Positions 1 through 12,900 of a stretch of DNA of 64,000 bases are shown here, piece by piece. Origin of the DNA: Oreocharis arfaki. Its lineage: Eukaryota > Chordata > Aves > Passeriformes > Paramythiidae. The notes beneath the pieces are model-generated. The model did not search any database, was not told the DNA's origin, and saw only the letters and a list, made by a program, of their open reading frames with translations. Every line of letters begins with the position of its first letter. The stretch's first letter is position 1. The stretch is from positions 1,240,001 through 1,304,000 of the forward strand of contig VZRR01002859.1 of NCBI GenBank assembly GCA_013398015.1, written 5' to 3'. Both the position numbers and the translations under genes were made by a program.

Positions 1-119
1 TGCTTTTGTCATCTTGAGTAGGATGTTGCTGGTGTCCACAAAACTATTTAAAGTATTCAAGCAGTCCTTTAAATCAGCTTATGATGGGGAGAGGGAGAAA
101 CTTTAAAATTTACAGTGTT

Positions 120-391
120 TTATTTCAACTGAGCTCCCCCATGTAGCAAATACTTGATAGTTGCTGTATCCATATCTGGCTCAGTTTTCTGGAACACCTT
201 TCTGAAAAACCTGAGGAGTGCAGATGTCACTCCTCTTCGTCCTTTGGGCTTTCATGGGTGACAGTTTGGTCTTCTGTTAGGATCATGCTCACCTCTTCCT
301 TACCTCGGGATGGTGACTTTTTGAGTGTTTTCTTCTTCTGAGTAGCATTCAGGTTCACCTTCTCTTGAGAACAACCAGAGTTAACACTTCC
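120..391 (-). other. Candidate terminal exon or decayed gene fragment, unrecognised
   Basis: On the minus strand a pyrimidine tract ending in TTTCAAG (about 408-392) is followed by a frame open from 391 to a TGA at 229-227. Its 54 residues are Lys-, Ser- and Glu-rich (NATQKKKTLKKSPSRGKEEV, then a tail ending SPKDEEE). Beyond the stop, a second frame runs through TATIKYLLHGGAQLK to a TAA at 122-120. That TAA overlaps an AATAAA at 124-119. I do not recognise a family. It could be a real last exon on the opposite strand within a FAM135A intron, a frameshifted old gene fragment, or chance. No poly(A) tail remains. Confidence 0.3.
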
Positions 392-856
392 CTTGAAAGA
401 GAGGAGGTAATTCCACTTAAGTACCGCCCTGGAGCCCTGTATAATCTACGTTTTTTTATTAACCTCTAATTGCTTATTTCTGCCTGTTATCTAATAGTCC
501 CCACTTTTTGCATTCATTCATTTTTCATTCATCTTTCCTAGTTGTTGTCACAAGGCTACTGTTGCAGGATGCTCTGTTCTTCCAGGAGTTCAGGATAGGA
601 TCTCCTCCTTAGTAGGCAGAGGTCAGAAATGTCAGTTTGTGTGGCAGCTTTCAGCTTCTTGCTACTATTTCACTTTTAAAGAGTTAAAGTCCTCACGGCA
701 AAATTCGCAGAAAATGAGTGCTTCATACCTGTTACAGTTCAAAATTTATCTTTCTGGCTTAAACTTTAGGAATATGGTTTAAATTAATTGAAGCTTGCAT
801 TGGAAATAATGACGAACAGTATGTTCAGATTATCAGTTCATTTGTGCTTTTTGCAG

Positions 857-983
857 TTTTCCTCGCCCAGTGAAGAATATGTGGTTGAACAGGAATGCAC
901 CAGCACAAAACAGGGACTCTGTGATTCCTTCTCTTGAAAGTGTGGTCTTTGGCAATAACTACACAAAACAGTTATCAGCAGAC
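857..983 (+). CDS. FAM135A: FAM135A coding exon (first in window)
   Basis: The acceptor is a T-rich tract ending in TTTTGCAG and the donor is GTAAGA. The exon is 127 nt; its first base completes a codon from an upstream exon. It encodes fragment residues 1-42, including WLNRNAPAQN and LESVVFGNNYTKQLS, which match the family closely. The upstream exons are not in the window, so the annotation is 5'-partial. Confidence 0.93.
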
Positions 984-3900
984 GTAAGAATATGTATCAG
1001 TTTAAGATTTTATTTGTATTCTGTTGGGAGGTGTGAATTTTATCTTTTCTGCAGGAATATTATTTGATAAAGAATGTACTTTGTTAGAGTTGTTTTGGGG
1101 TGCCATGTGATAGGGGAAATGGGAAAAAAATGTTCCAAAAGGCTATGTTACATGCTTCAGGAATGTACATATGGAAAGCTTACAATATTAAGTGTTTAAC
1201 CTTCTTTTTTAATGTCTTGTAATTCATTGAAAATCACAAAATGTGGACCAGGTTTTTGAAAAGAGACAATTGCTTATCTTTTTAATCATTCTGCTAACAC
1301 TTCATTTATTATACAAAATTAATATGTGCCTTTTCTTCTTTATTTTAGGGTTGCAGTTTTGTTGTTTCAGAGTCTTTCCTCAGCCATGCTTATAACTTCC
1401 ACTATACACTTTGTGCCACTTTGCTGCTTGCTTTCAAAGGGTTACATAGCTATTTCATTACGATAACCAAGGAGCTCCCTTTTTGTCACCGAATTGAACT
1501 GGGTATGTTCAATTTCATAACATATATCACTTTCTTGTGAATGTTTGTTAAGAATACACCTCTTCTAGACTAAACTGTCATTGATTGCATATCTCTTTTA
1601 TATCTAAAATATTTTTGCTTAAACTGATTTGAAATTTAGTAACTGAAATAAAAGATAAATAGGAAACAAGTACTGTCATATCCCTAATAAAATAAGGAGA
1701 TAACAGCCTAAATCTATGGAAATATATTTTTTCTTCTTGTTCTTGATTTGTGCTCTTATTTCAAATTACTGTATTTAGTGGTGAGAAGTTTAGAGAAGCA
1801 CTTAATCCAAGTAGCACACTGCACTTCTTTGTTTGTTATAAGGAAACATGGCATATTTGTACAAAAATCTAAATTCTGTAAGTTTGGAGAAGACTATTTC
1901 ACTGGAAACTTACGTGAAAAAAGACCCACAAGAAAAAAAATTGCTGCTGGCTTAGTTTGTAGTTTAACTTTTTAAGTAGACTTAGTTGCCATGAAGAATT
2001 CTAGCTAACTACATGTGATAAAAGTAACTGCGGAAGTATTACATGTAATGTATGGAAATGTATATGTGCATTCCTTTTCTGTAGAATGAAGATATATCAG
2101 AGAGCCTAGCCTTGATTTGTGTACTAGAAGAGTGGTGGAAGTAAAAAAGGAAAATACATTGGCATTGTAAACAATGATTTAGACTTTTTCCTCAGCAAGC
2201 ATATACTTTTTTTAGTCATGTTCTATTAAAAAAAAATCTTTTGGCATTTATGTGTATTGTAGACAATACTTACTGATTTTTGTATTGTTTGATTTTACCA
2301 GTGTCAAAACTAAGCACAGTGAAACAGTAAGGTTGGTAATTGAGATATGAAAGATGTTTTAAAAATGTGATGTGGTCAGTTAGTGATTCAAAGAAAGAAT
2401 GTTTCACTTCCGTATTAAAAAACAAAGCTATTTTAGGGGGGGAAAGAATTCAGGGAGTATTACAAATCTGTCCTTAGAAAAATACTAGAAACTGAGGTGT
2501 TTTCTTCATAGAAGCAAAAATAGTGCTACACTTACTGCTACATTTTTCTGTCCGTCATCTTAATCTTGATACGGAGGGAAACACTATATTAAAGGAGTGA
2601 CTCAACTCTTAGTCTTCTTTTAAGGTCAAAGTATACTTTTTCCCGAATCATAGAGTCGGAAGGTCATTTAGGTTGGAAAAGACCTCTAAAGATCGTGGAG
2701 TCCAACCATTAACCCAGCACCACCATGTTCACCACTAAACCACATCTTCAAGTGCCACATCCACATGCCTTTAGAATGCTTCCAGGGATGGCAACTCCAC
2801 CGCTTCCCTGGGCAGCCTGTTCCAATGCCTGACCACCCTTTCAGTGAAGAAATTTTTCCTAATATCCTATCTAAACCTCCTCTAGTACAACTTGAGACCA
2901 TTTCCTCTTTGCTGTGTCACTTGTTACCTGGGAGAAGAGGCTGACCCCCACCCAGCTACACCCTCCTTTCAGGCAGTTCTAGAAGAGCAGTAAGATCTTC
3001 CCTGAGCCTCCTTTTCTCCAGGTTGAGGAGCTCCAGCTCCCTCAGCCACTCCTCACAGGACTTGTGCTCCAGACCCCATCACCAGCCTTGTTGCCCTTCT
3101 CTGGATTTGCTTTACCAACTTTGCCAAACCAACAGTTTGATGGCACTACTGTTGTTCCAAGGATAGGCTTAGACTAAATCCTGATACTTAAATGTTTCAG
3201 ATATGATCTTCAGTTCCCCTAAAACGTTCCTTCAAAATATATATGTAATAGAAAAAAGCTGCCATTGAGTTGCATACTGGCAATGCAATGTTGGGTTGTA
3301 TCTTTCAACCACATTGAAGCCACCAAAACCACTCACAAGCTTCAGTGGAACTTGAGTCAGACCTTTTCTCGTCTCTATGGGTAATTTAACTTACCTTGAG
3401 GAATGTAGTTTTGAACAGAAATGCTCAAAATAAATATCTGAAGAGAAAATTAAAACTTAGATTTAACAATCATTGTACATATTCTACTGACAGTCTGTTT
3501 CCTGTGGGTTTAATTTTTTATTTTTTTTTTTTAAGTCTCTGCTTGAATTACTTGGTTTTTCATATTTATAAATATCTTTTTCATTTATTTCAGTTATTTT
3601 GTATATACATTGATTGGGACAATTGATATAATAAAAAGTACTAATAATGTAAGCACTAATTATTACACACATTTTGCTCATGAAAAATAATACCTACCAT
3701 TAACACTAATGTCTCTAAAATCCATCAACAGTTAACAAAAAAAGCTATGTTTCTGTGATGTGTATAAAGAAGTTGAGGCTCCCTGGACTTCACAAAGTAC
3801 ACAATTGTAATTCGCACCTTTTTTTAATTTTTAAAGTAAATGAACTATTTTCTTGTGGATATTTTATCCGTGAAGTTTAAATGGTCATTGCAGAAGAGAA

Positions 3901-6900
3901 TATCCAGTCCTGTTTAAACTTCAGAATCATCACTTTTTTGCTTAAGATAAAATTATTCTCTCTTTAATTTTGTTTCTTCTGTTTGCTTTGCTATTGCTCT
4001 GTCATATAATTTTAACACAAGACACTGATTTTGCAGAAGCATGTGCAGACAACTGTTGGACTCGATAACTGTAATTGAGCATTTAAATATTACTGATTTC
4101 AGGAAATAAAAAATGCTACCTTAATGTGTATCACAAGTGATACTTAATCTAGAAACTACACTAAAATTATATGTTTTCATGTACTGATCTAACTGCACTA
4201 ATTGTTAGGCTAGCAATAAGCTCTTTTACTAACTTTAAGGCAAATAATAAATCACAGGTGAAAAAAGGAGTGTAGTAACTAGTCATGTGTGTACAATCCC
4301 TGTAACTAGCCAAGGCCAGCATGCAGGTCCTTTATGAACGCCTTCTCAGAAGAAAATATCCACGAACCCAGAGATCCGCCTACCTAGGTATGTTTCCGAA
4401 GCAGGTGATATAATCCCTCAGATTTTTATTGATACTATAAAATATTATATTCTTATTAATAATATGTTACATAATTTGTAGAAAGAAAGTTTCAGTATTC
4501 AGTCATAGCAAACGTGTTGAACTCTTAAGTCTGCAGAATTGAGCTACTTACTTTTAGACTGAGTATAGATGATAAAGAGTATAGATGATAAAACGAGACA
4601 TCATTTCTCTTTTTTTGTTTAGTGTTGTTCTACTTTGCTATACAAAAATGACTGAAAGTTCAGTCAGTCATCAGCATTTAAAAAATAGCTTAAAATTATA
4701 GCTTCATTTAATGCAACTCAGACACTTTTATGTTTTTGAATAATTAAGATAATTAATACCTTTTCTTCCTCAGAAATCTTTCATATTCCTTCTGATATCT
4801 CAAGACTTAATTCTGCCAAACACTACACAAGGCATTATCAGTACTTAGGGTGCATTTGTCCATATCTAAACAGGCCAGTCCTCGCTCCGGAGAGTGTCAG
4901 TGTGGGCCTGATGCTGGACAAAAGATTACAGTGCTGTTCAAGCACAGAGAGTTTCTGTTGGGAAAAGGATATAATGGCAGTTCAGTCTCATAGTAGGTCA
5001 CCAGCTTAATCATCTATAAGTGTGTTTTGGTTTTATTGTAAAAAGGAAACAAAACTGGTTTTTAGCAGAGACAGCAAAACTGCATCAGATGTTTGCTGGG
5101 TTAACCTTACTGCTATAGAATTAAAGTGCTCAATTTCCATTTTTGTTGTGTTAGCTCTATTCTGTCTTCTCTTTTTTAATAAAGGATTGGGATATTAATA
5201 TAGTTTGGGGTTTTCCAAAATGATTTTAGATTTCAGAGTTTTAAATCTTATTCAACAAGCCTATTTTCAATTGAAGTGGGACAAACAAATAATCACTATA
5301 GTGTCATAAGTAAACCATTTAATTTTTTCACTAATGGAAAAATATGTGCAGCCACACGAATATTAGTATTATATCTTAAACTATTTTTGCACATTTTCAG
5401 AATAATTATCATCAAGTACTGTTTAGCAATAAGGTAAATGCAGTTCCTTTAAACAACTTCTGTAAATGTCTTTCTGAGAACTTCGTACATTTCTGCAATT
5501 TGCTTTTTTTTCTCAGAACACTGAGTTGTGTGAGTTAATTTGTATCGCATTAAGTTCAAACCTAAGTGTGATGAATGCTATTAGTTGAAAATCAATATAT
5601 GCTTACCAAGTATAGGTCATGTAATTCAAAGAGAAGTTGAATATACACATTGTTGCTGTTCTGTAAACCTTTGTTCGGTTATCCGTACCCTGAAGTTACT
5701 GTTGGGGCTTTCAAGGCATATTTTGTTGCTGTGTGTTTTCAAGAAATACTGAACATTTTTGTCCTTAATACCATGTTTCAAAAATGAAATATAAATACTC
5801 GTTACAGGCAATTTTAGGGTTTATGAATTGTTCCCTTATTACTCTTACTTCAGATGCAGAAGGAAATTAAACATAATACCAGATTATTATTTGATTTATC
5901 AAACCCCCAAAGTAAGCGGGGCTGTTTAACAAGGAAAAACATCTACATGAAGGAATAAACCTGTTTTTTTCATAAACAAGTCGTTCAAGGTTCAGATCCA
6001 GTTTAAGCTGCTATACTGTGTTAGATTGATTTGCTCTTAACATTGAGCTACTGAGAGGAAGATCACTTAAAGAACAGTTTTATTGACTAAAAAATAATTC
6101 GTTATACAACTCAAGACTGGTACTTATATTCATGTAGCTTGTAAATAATACCCCTTTAGAAAAATGATATTAGAATGAAGTTTCTCTAAAAAATCTGGTA
6201 GAAGAGGAATTGTATTACCTTGGTTTCAAATGATGACATTGCTGGTGAATAGCTGCAGTAGCAATGGATAATCTGAAAACTATCATCTAAACTACAGTAT
6301 TTTCAAATTTACTTTTGAATGGAAGATTGTTGTCCTTGACAAGGTATCATGATACGCAATCATGATAATTGCAAATTTTTTTTTCTGTTATGTTCTCTCC
6401 TCAATCTCAGAAATTACTATGAAATTATTTTAGTGGAAGTTTATCGTTTACTTAACTGTGGCACTTAATATGGCTTCAAGTTTTATTTGATGAATTGTTT
6501 TTTATGTCTTAAAATTGTTTTGTGAGATTATTTGTTTCACTCTGCAACTTGGAAAGTACATTGCTCATGGATATGTCCTCTCATCTTTCCAGAAAACATA
6601 GATGTAGAAATGCGTCTTACAGAATTGTGTGAAGAAGTCAAGGTACAGGGCTTTTTTTCATGTATTAATTAAGTGAAATAACTATAAAAATAGAATGTTC
6701 TGATTTTATATGCTACTTGGGAATAAACTGTTTCAGGGATGACAGTATGTATGTTTTTTGCCAGCACTTATTTCAACTCTTCCTCCAAAGAGAAATTGTT
6801 CAACTGACGCCAAAAACTTGACTGTTGATCTGGCAGCTTGGTGTGTCAGTAGTAGCCATGTAACTACTTATATCACGAAACTGAAGGTTTAGAAAGGTGG

Positions 6901-9900
6901 ATTACTTGTATGAAAAGCACATTTTGAGTTTTCTGCAGTTATAACTGAATTTTTTGGGGTTTGATGGTGTCAAATAACAATGACACAAGATCAAGCAGTA
7001 GTAGTCAGTTCTAGAAAAGGAGATTCTGCAAGTCATCCCCTCATCTGAAAGTACTTGCTCTAATGCTGTCTCCTTTTCCTGTTTTCACTACATTCTCAAA
7101 GACACAATGTCTACTTCAAATGGCTTAGATTTGTCTCCTCATCTCTCTCTTTAGTCAGAACTAGGCCCAGCTGAATAACTGATTTCTTGGTCACAGCAAA
7201 GTTTAAAGGACAGGTTTTTAAACTTCTTGAAAGATTATCCATGCTTTGCTGCCAAGTGGGCCATCTGCCCAGCTTGGGAGAACAGTCAGCTCACCTTTAG
7301 TTACTGCAGTAGTAGTGTAACCGCAAGAAAATGTAATATGGCATTTAAAAGGATGTGATTTGTATAATTTGGAGACAAATTCAGGACTGCTAGCTCTCTA
7401 TAGGCAACTAATAATCTTACTTTATGTATTAAAATGGTTTTTACATTTACATAGCTTCTCCGAATTCTTTAGTTTCTCCCTTAGCTTACAAAACATTTTC
7501 TGTTTTCTTCTTTCTGTTCTTTTATACAGTTCTTATCAAAAGTTTCTCTTATTTATCTTATTATTGGTTAAGTTGGTGTTTCTATACTCCTGATCATTTT
7601 TTCTGCTAGCTCTGTAATATTGCTGGAGTTGGTTCTTTACCATCTTTTCGTTTTAAACCCTTTGCCTCAGTGCCTTATAGGCCTACAATGAGTTTCGGAT
7701 AAACTGTGTTTTTTTCTAAAATGGCAGGGAACATAAGCCTAGCTGTCTGCAATTGACTGGTGTGGGACTGTATCACAGGATTACAGTACGTTGTAAAGAA
7801 AGCAACACTTGTTTCACACTGAATTTGTCTTGGTGTGATCTGGTTCTAGGAAGCCTGTGCTATAACACTGCTTCCTGACGATGCATAAAATGTATGTTGA
7901 TATATAGCATCTTATAAAGGTTATTGTGAGTTATAACTATTCTGGAATGGAGATGTCTTTATCAAATTCTTATGATTTTATGGAAGTTGGACTAGCATAG
8001 CAAGTGTCAGTTTTTGGTTTCCTGATTCCTCTTCCTTTCAGGCACACCGTATTTTTATATGTTAGAAAATACAACATCTGCACTCAGATATCTTTGCCAT
8101 AACTGGAATTATTGCTTTAAGTTTTGGACAGGAGTCTTAATTCTAAAAAGCAACAGGATAATATTTAATACAACATAAAATAATCTATTACTGTTTTAAC
8201 ATATATTGATCGAGTTTTGATACTTAGTTGAAGCAGTTCTCATTTGGAAGTTGCTTTTTAAATTAGAATTCTCACTAAGATAAAGTATACACTTTTTTTT
8301 ATTCCTGTCTGTACATTATGGTTTCATCAGTGAATCATGTAAATATTTTTTCCTGACTTCAGAAAATGGAAAATCCTGATGAACTGGCAGAACTTATAAA
8401 TATGAATCTTGCCCAGCTTTGCTCACTTCTGATGGCTCTCTGGGGGCAGTTTCTGGAGGTCATTACCTTACAAGAGGAGGTCACAGCTTTACTAGCAAAA
8501 GAGCATCACACATTAAGAGTAAGTATTGACCTGGGCACCTCCATACGCTTACTGGGACACACTGTTACGGAAATATGTACCAAAATGAGACTCCAGATTA
8601 TAATTTTTCTATTTTTGTTTGGGAAGGCTGGTTAGAATTGTAATGGGAGGTGTTGCATTTCATTTTTTACCCTCGTGTATAATGTATTATGTTGCTGGAA
8701 TATAATGCATAAAACATTGTTTATGTTTATGAACCAAGTAATTCACTGTTCTTTTGAGTAAGAAATGCAGTTCAGAAGGCAGATTGCAGTCTGTGGAATA
8801 AGATATATTTGTGCCATGTCTGGTACCCACCTTACGTTTTACTTCTTTGTTGCATTTAAGCTGCCTGCTTACATCATAAACAAGGTGTATTTCCTTCCAA
8901 ATTAAGAATTTATAACATTAGTTTTTGAAGAGTCTCTGACATGGGATTATATAAAAGAAGAGATGTATGTGAAATGATCTGGCACGTGAGTGTGTGTGTA
9001 TAGGTACGAACACATCTATAGAGCTGTTGGTCTGTCTATGGGTGTGTGCAATTGCTGTGGGCTTTCTGCAAGCAGAACCACAGCAGTGCTGTTCTTGTAG
9101 TGAAATATATTCAGGTATGAACTAGAGCATCACTCTTACTTGATAAACCACACTGCTTAGTGAGGAAATCATGGTTGTGGAAATAGCCTGTTCTGGAGAA
9201 TAAATGCAATCTTTCAGAAAGAACACAAGGGTTATTTGTTTGATATGCTAGCCATAAGAAAGGGATCATTTTATTGTCTGTCTATGAATCTTACGTTTCT
9301 GTGGTTTTCCTATAAATTCTGGAATCCCTCAAGTTAAATGGTGGAAGGTATGAAGCAAGAATACTGTTTCATTTAACGTGCATTTGCATTCAGCTGCTGG
9401 TATGTTAGTGTTTGTACAAATTTATATTTAATAAAACCAAAGGAAGAATTAATACATTAATTTTTACTGCTCCAGAAAAGACACTGCTAATGATTATGTA
9501 TTTATATTGTTAAATGTGGCTCTTTTAAAATCTGTGATGTAAGTCATCCTCCTTAGCTCATAAATGCCTTAATTATTGAGTTTTACTGCAATTATTTTAT
9601 GGTGTATAAATCAAAGTATTTAATTATACTATGGGAATTGAGATATTGAACATATTAAAAGTATCTCTGTGGTGCTTTCCAGTTTGAAAAAAAATCGAAT
9701 AGCAGTTCCCTTCCTCCCTATTAAAAAAAAAATTATTTCCCATCTGCATGACCTATGTCCTTTTGAGTTTCTGTTGTGCTCACTCCTTTTGTTATCTGTC
9801 ACTGTACTTTACAGATACTCTATAATCTGTCAAAGACTCAAGAGGTGATGCAAGGCATGGGTAATCCTAAAATTACGTTTTTATTTAAGGCCTGATAGCG

Positions 9901-12900
9901 AAAAGGAAGCAGGCTGACTCTGCTGTGTTATGCAATGCTTACATCTCGAACAGATTTTTACCTGAGCCAACTTAGGTAGAAGCAGCAATGTGATATTACT
10001 TAATTTTTAAAAATAGGCACTTGTTTTCTGCACTCCAAGATGGGATGAGTTTGTGTGAATACTTTGCAAATAGATGTAATTAAAATATATGCAAGAAAAC
10101 ATTGCTCCACTGGGCTTCCCATGTGTCAGTAGAGCAGGAACTTACAATCCATAAATTCAGTAAATCTTTAAATGAAAAAGAGATGCTAAATTTGAACCTT
10201 GTCTTTTCTAAGAGTGTGTTCAGTTGTTGGTTTTCAATCTTGGTTTTGCAGTGCTTAGTATAATAAATTGTAACTTTTATTAATAATATCTTGAGAATTT
10301 ATATTCAGAGGGATTGTATAAACATACTTCGGGAAAGCTGCAATGATGCTCATGTTCCACTGGAGCCATTATCTGCGCATACCAAGTGATGCAGGCTTTC
10401 TGGTTATTGGATTTAGCTGAGATTTAAAAGATGACAATCTAATTCTCCTATTTGGAGACTTTGACTTTGTCAACTATATGTTGACATTTAGAGTCATGGA
10501 ATTGTTAAGGTTAAAAAGACCTTTAAGGTTGTCAAGTCCAGCTATCAAACCAGCACCGCCACGTCCACCACTAAACCATATCCCCAAGTGCCATATCCAG
10601 ATGTATTTTGAACACTTCCACAGATGGTGATTCCACCACTTCCCTCGGCAGTCTGTTCCAATGCTTTACAGCTCCTTCTGTGGGAAAAAAAATCCTAATA
10701 TCCAACCTTAACCTCCCCTGGCACAACTTAAGGCCATTTCCTCTTGTCCTTTCACCTGAAACATGGCACAGGAGACCAATCCCCAGCTAGCTACAACCTC
10801 CTTTCTGGTAGTTGTAGAGAGTGATGAAGTCTCCCCTGAGCCTCCTTTTCTCCAGGCTAAAGATGGCCCACTAATTTTCCTCTTAAGAGACTTACCTATC
10901 CTCTCTGGAATAAGAAACCTTTTTATTTTGGAAATGGATACTTTGATGTGTTTGCTACTGGATGCTAAATCTCATTTTATCTTTTCTTCTTGCAATATTT
11001 CCAGACTATACCTTCTACAGGAAATTTCTCCCCGGAAAAGTTTATTAATGACCCCTTTTAGGGAGTGATTAATCTGACTGGTTAAGATACTTGTGTTAAA
11101 ATATCCCCAAGAAATTTGCCTGCTATCTGTATTTGGTCAAATGACTCTCACCATCTTTGTGTAGATGCTTATAAAACAGGTATTTCTGCTGAAATGTTGT
11201 TTAAGTATTTAAATTATTATTTTAATAATTTTACTTGTGTTTACTTAAGTGTTTCAGTATTTAACTATTTTCAAATACTTGGAGAAGTGCTACATTAAAA
11301 AGTGAGGAACACTTTAAGTAAACTGGAACATCCATCAACTACTTTATCATGCTGATAAGGTTTACAACTGTATTTTATTGAAAAAACAGCTCAGCGTAGG
11401 TATGTTATTTTATATTACAAAACGTTTGAACACTAAACTAGTTCATCTCTTTGTTCTGCATGGACATCTTCTGGTAGGTCTGAATATATTCTTCCAAAGT
11501 TATTTATTTCAGTTTGATTAGTCCTAAAATAGGAGAGCTGAAAACTAAGATCTCTGACTGCTGTTCATAAATATGCAGACCCACAATATGTATTCCACAG
11601 CAGTTTTTATACACAGTTCCTCTGTTTACATTGGGAGGACCATAAGAACCACGCTTTGAGAAGTCTGTAGGGATTAGGAGGAGCAGCTGCAATTTCCTCC
11701 TGCTAAGTCCTTGTGGAGTCAGCCCAAGTCGGTAGCGCCTGCGTCACTAGCACAGCTGGCAGTCATTCTGGTTCTGCAGAGCCTGTTTAACAGTGTCCTA
11801 GCAAGTGCCTCAGTCCTTCAATAAGTTAAGTACTGATTAAACATAATAAACTAATGTTGATTTGGGTTCTTTTCTCTCATTAAAAAAGACTTATGTGCTT
11901 TTGGAGCTTGCTTTCAACTGCTTTTATACTGTTGCTATTCTACTTGGAGCTGTCAGGAGCTGGTAATGAGATTTTCTTTAAAAGCAGTGGAATTATTTAA
12001 ACAATTACAAATGGGATTTGTTGCAAATGAAAAAATGCCTTCCTCTTCTGTTTGAGAGAGTGCAGTATTCTAAAGATCTAGTCTCCATATAACTCCAGTT
12101 ACTTTATGTGGTGAAGTGCTCACATCTAAACTCAAAACTACATTGCTTTGCTTCCTGGGAAACAGCTGCGTGCCCTTTTCTTGACATATACCGCAGACAT
12201 CTACTGATTCGGCAATGTTCCTGTAACTATTACCTGATTGACTAGGATCTTTTATTAATTTTTAAATTGCTTAATTTAAAATGATAATGTCCATTCTTCA
12301 TGATCAATTGTTCTAAAATCTAGTTTTTAAGCAGTAAAATTATCTGTTAAGTCTATTGTATAACAGTCCCCCCCTTCTGAGAGAAAGGTTGGGGATTAGC
12401 TCTGACAAAATCATGTATTTGCAAGGTAGATGTCTGTTTAGAAAAGCCAGCTGGGAAAATGCAGGAAATTACTTTGGAACATCAATCCTAATCCCACATG
12501 TGTCTGCATAAACTCCTAACAACAAATTCTGAAAGAAAGCAAATTGAGTTCTGGCAAGAGTAGAAGTTGCATTTACAAGAAAGTGTTGAATTTAGTGTTT
12601 TCTTGTTCCGTCAAAGCATTTTCCATGACTAATCAGAGATGATGTTATGACTTAGATTAATTTCATGTAATACAGTAAAATGAATTCTGGGAGGTTGGGA
12701 CAGGCCTTTCAGTTTCTAGGGCAGGTTAGAGATTGGGGGTAAAATTTGTGATTTGAGGTTGGATTTTTTCGTAAGCACCTTGGAAAAATTTTTTCCCCAG
12801 TTTGTCTTGTATTAAGAAAACAAGAAATTGTAGAAGGTACAGAACTTAAATCCACTTAATCCAAGTGGTACTCTCTAAAAGTATACTGGGCAGTGTGTCA

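Larger units (their letters stand above)
1503..6592 (+). other. FAM135A intron
   Basis: This 5.1-kb AT-rich intron holds an antisense CR1 fragment (about 2646-3110) and a 16-bp tandem duplication (4561-4592). I see no further family exon: the protein is continuous across it. Confidence 0.85.

Noticed and set aside
4321..4386. Short protein-like frame (MQVLYERLLRRKYPRTQRSA) ending at a GTATGT donor-like site
   Set aside because: Only about 30 codons with a stop just upstream, no credible acceptor, and it does not fit the FAM135A protein.
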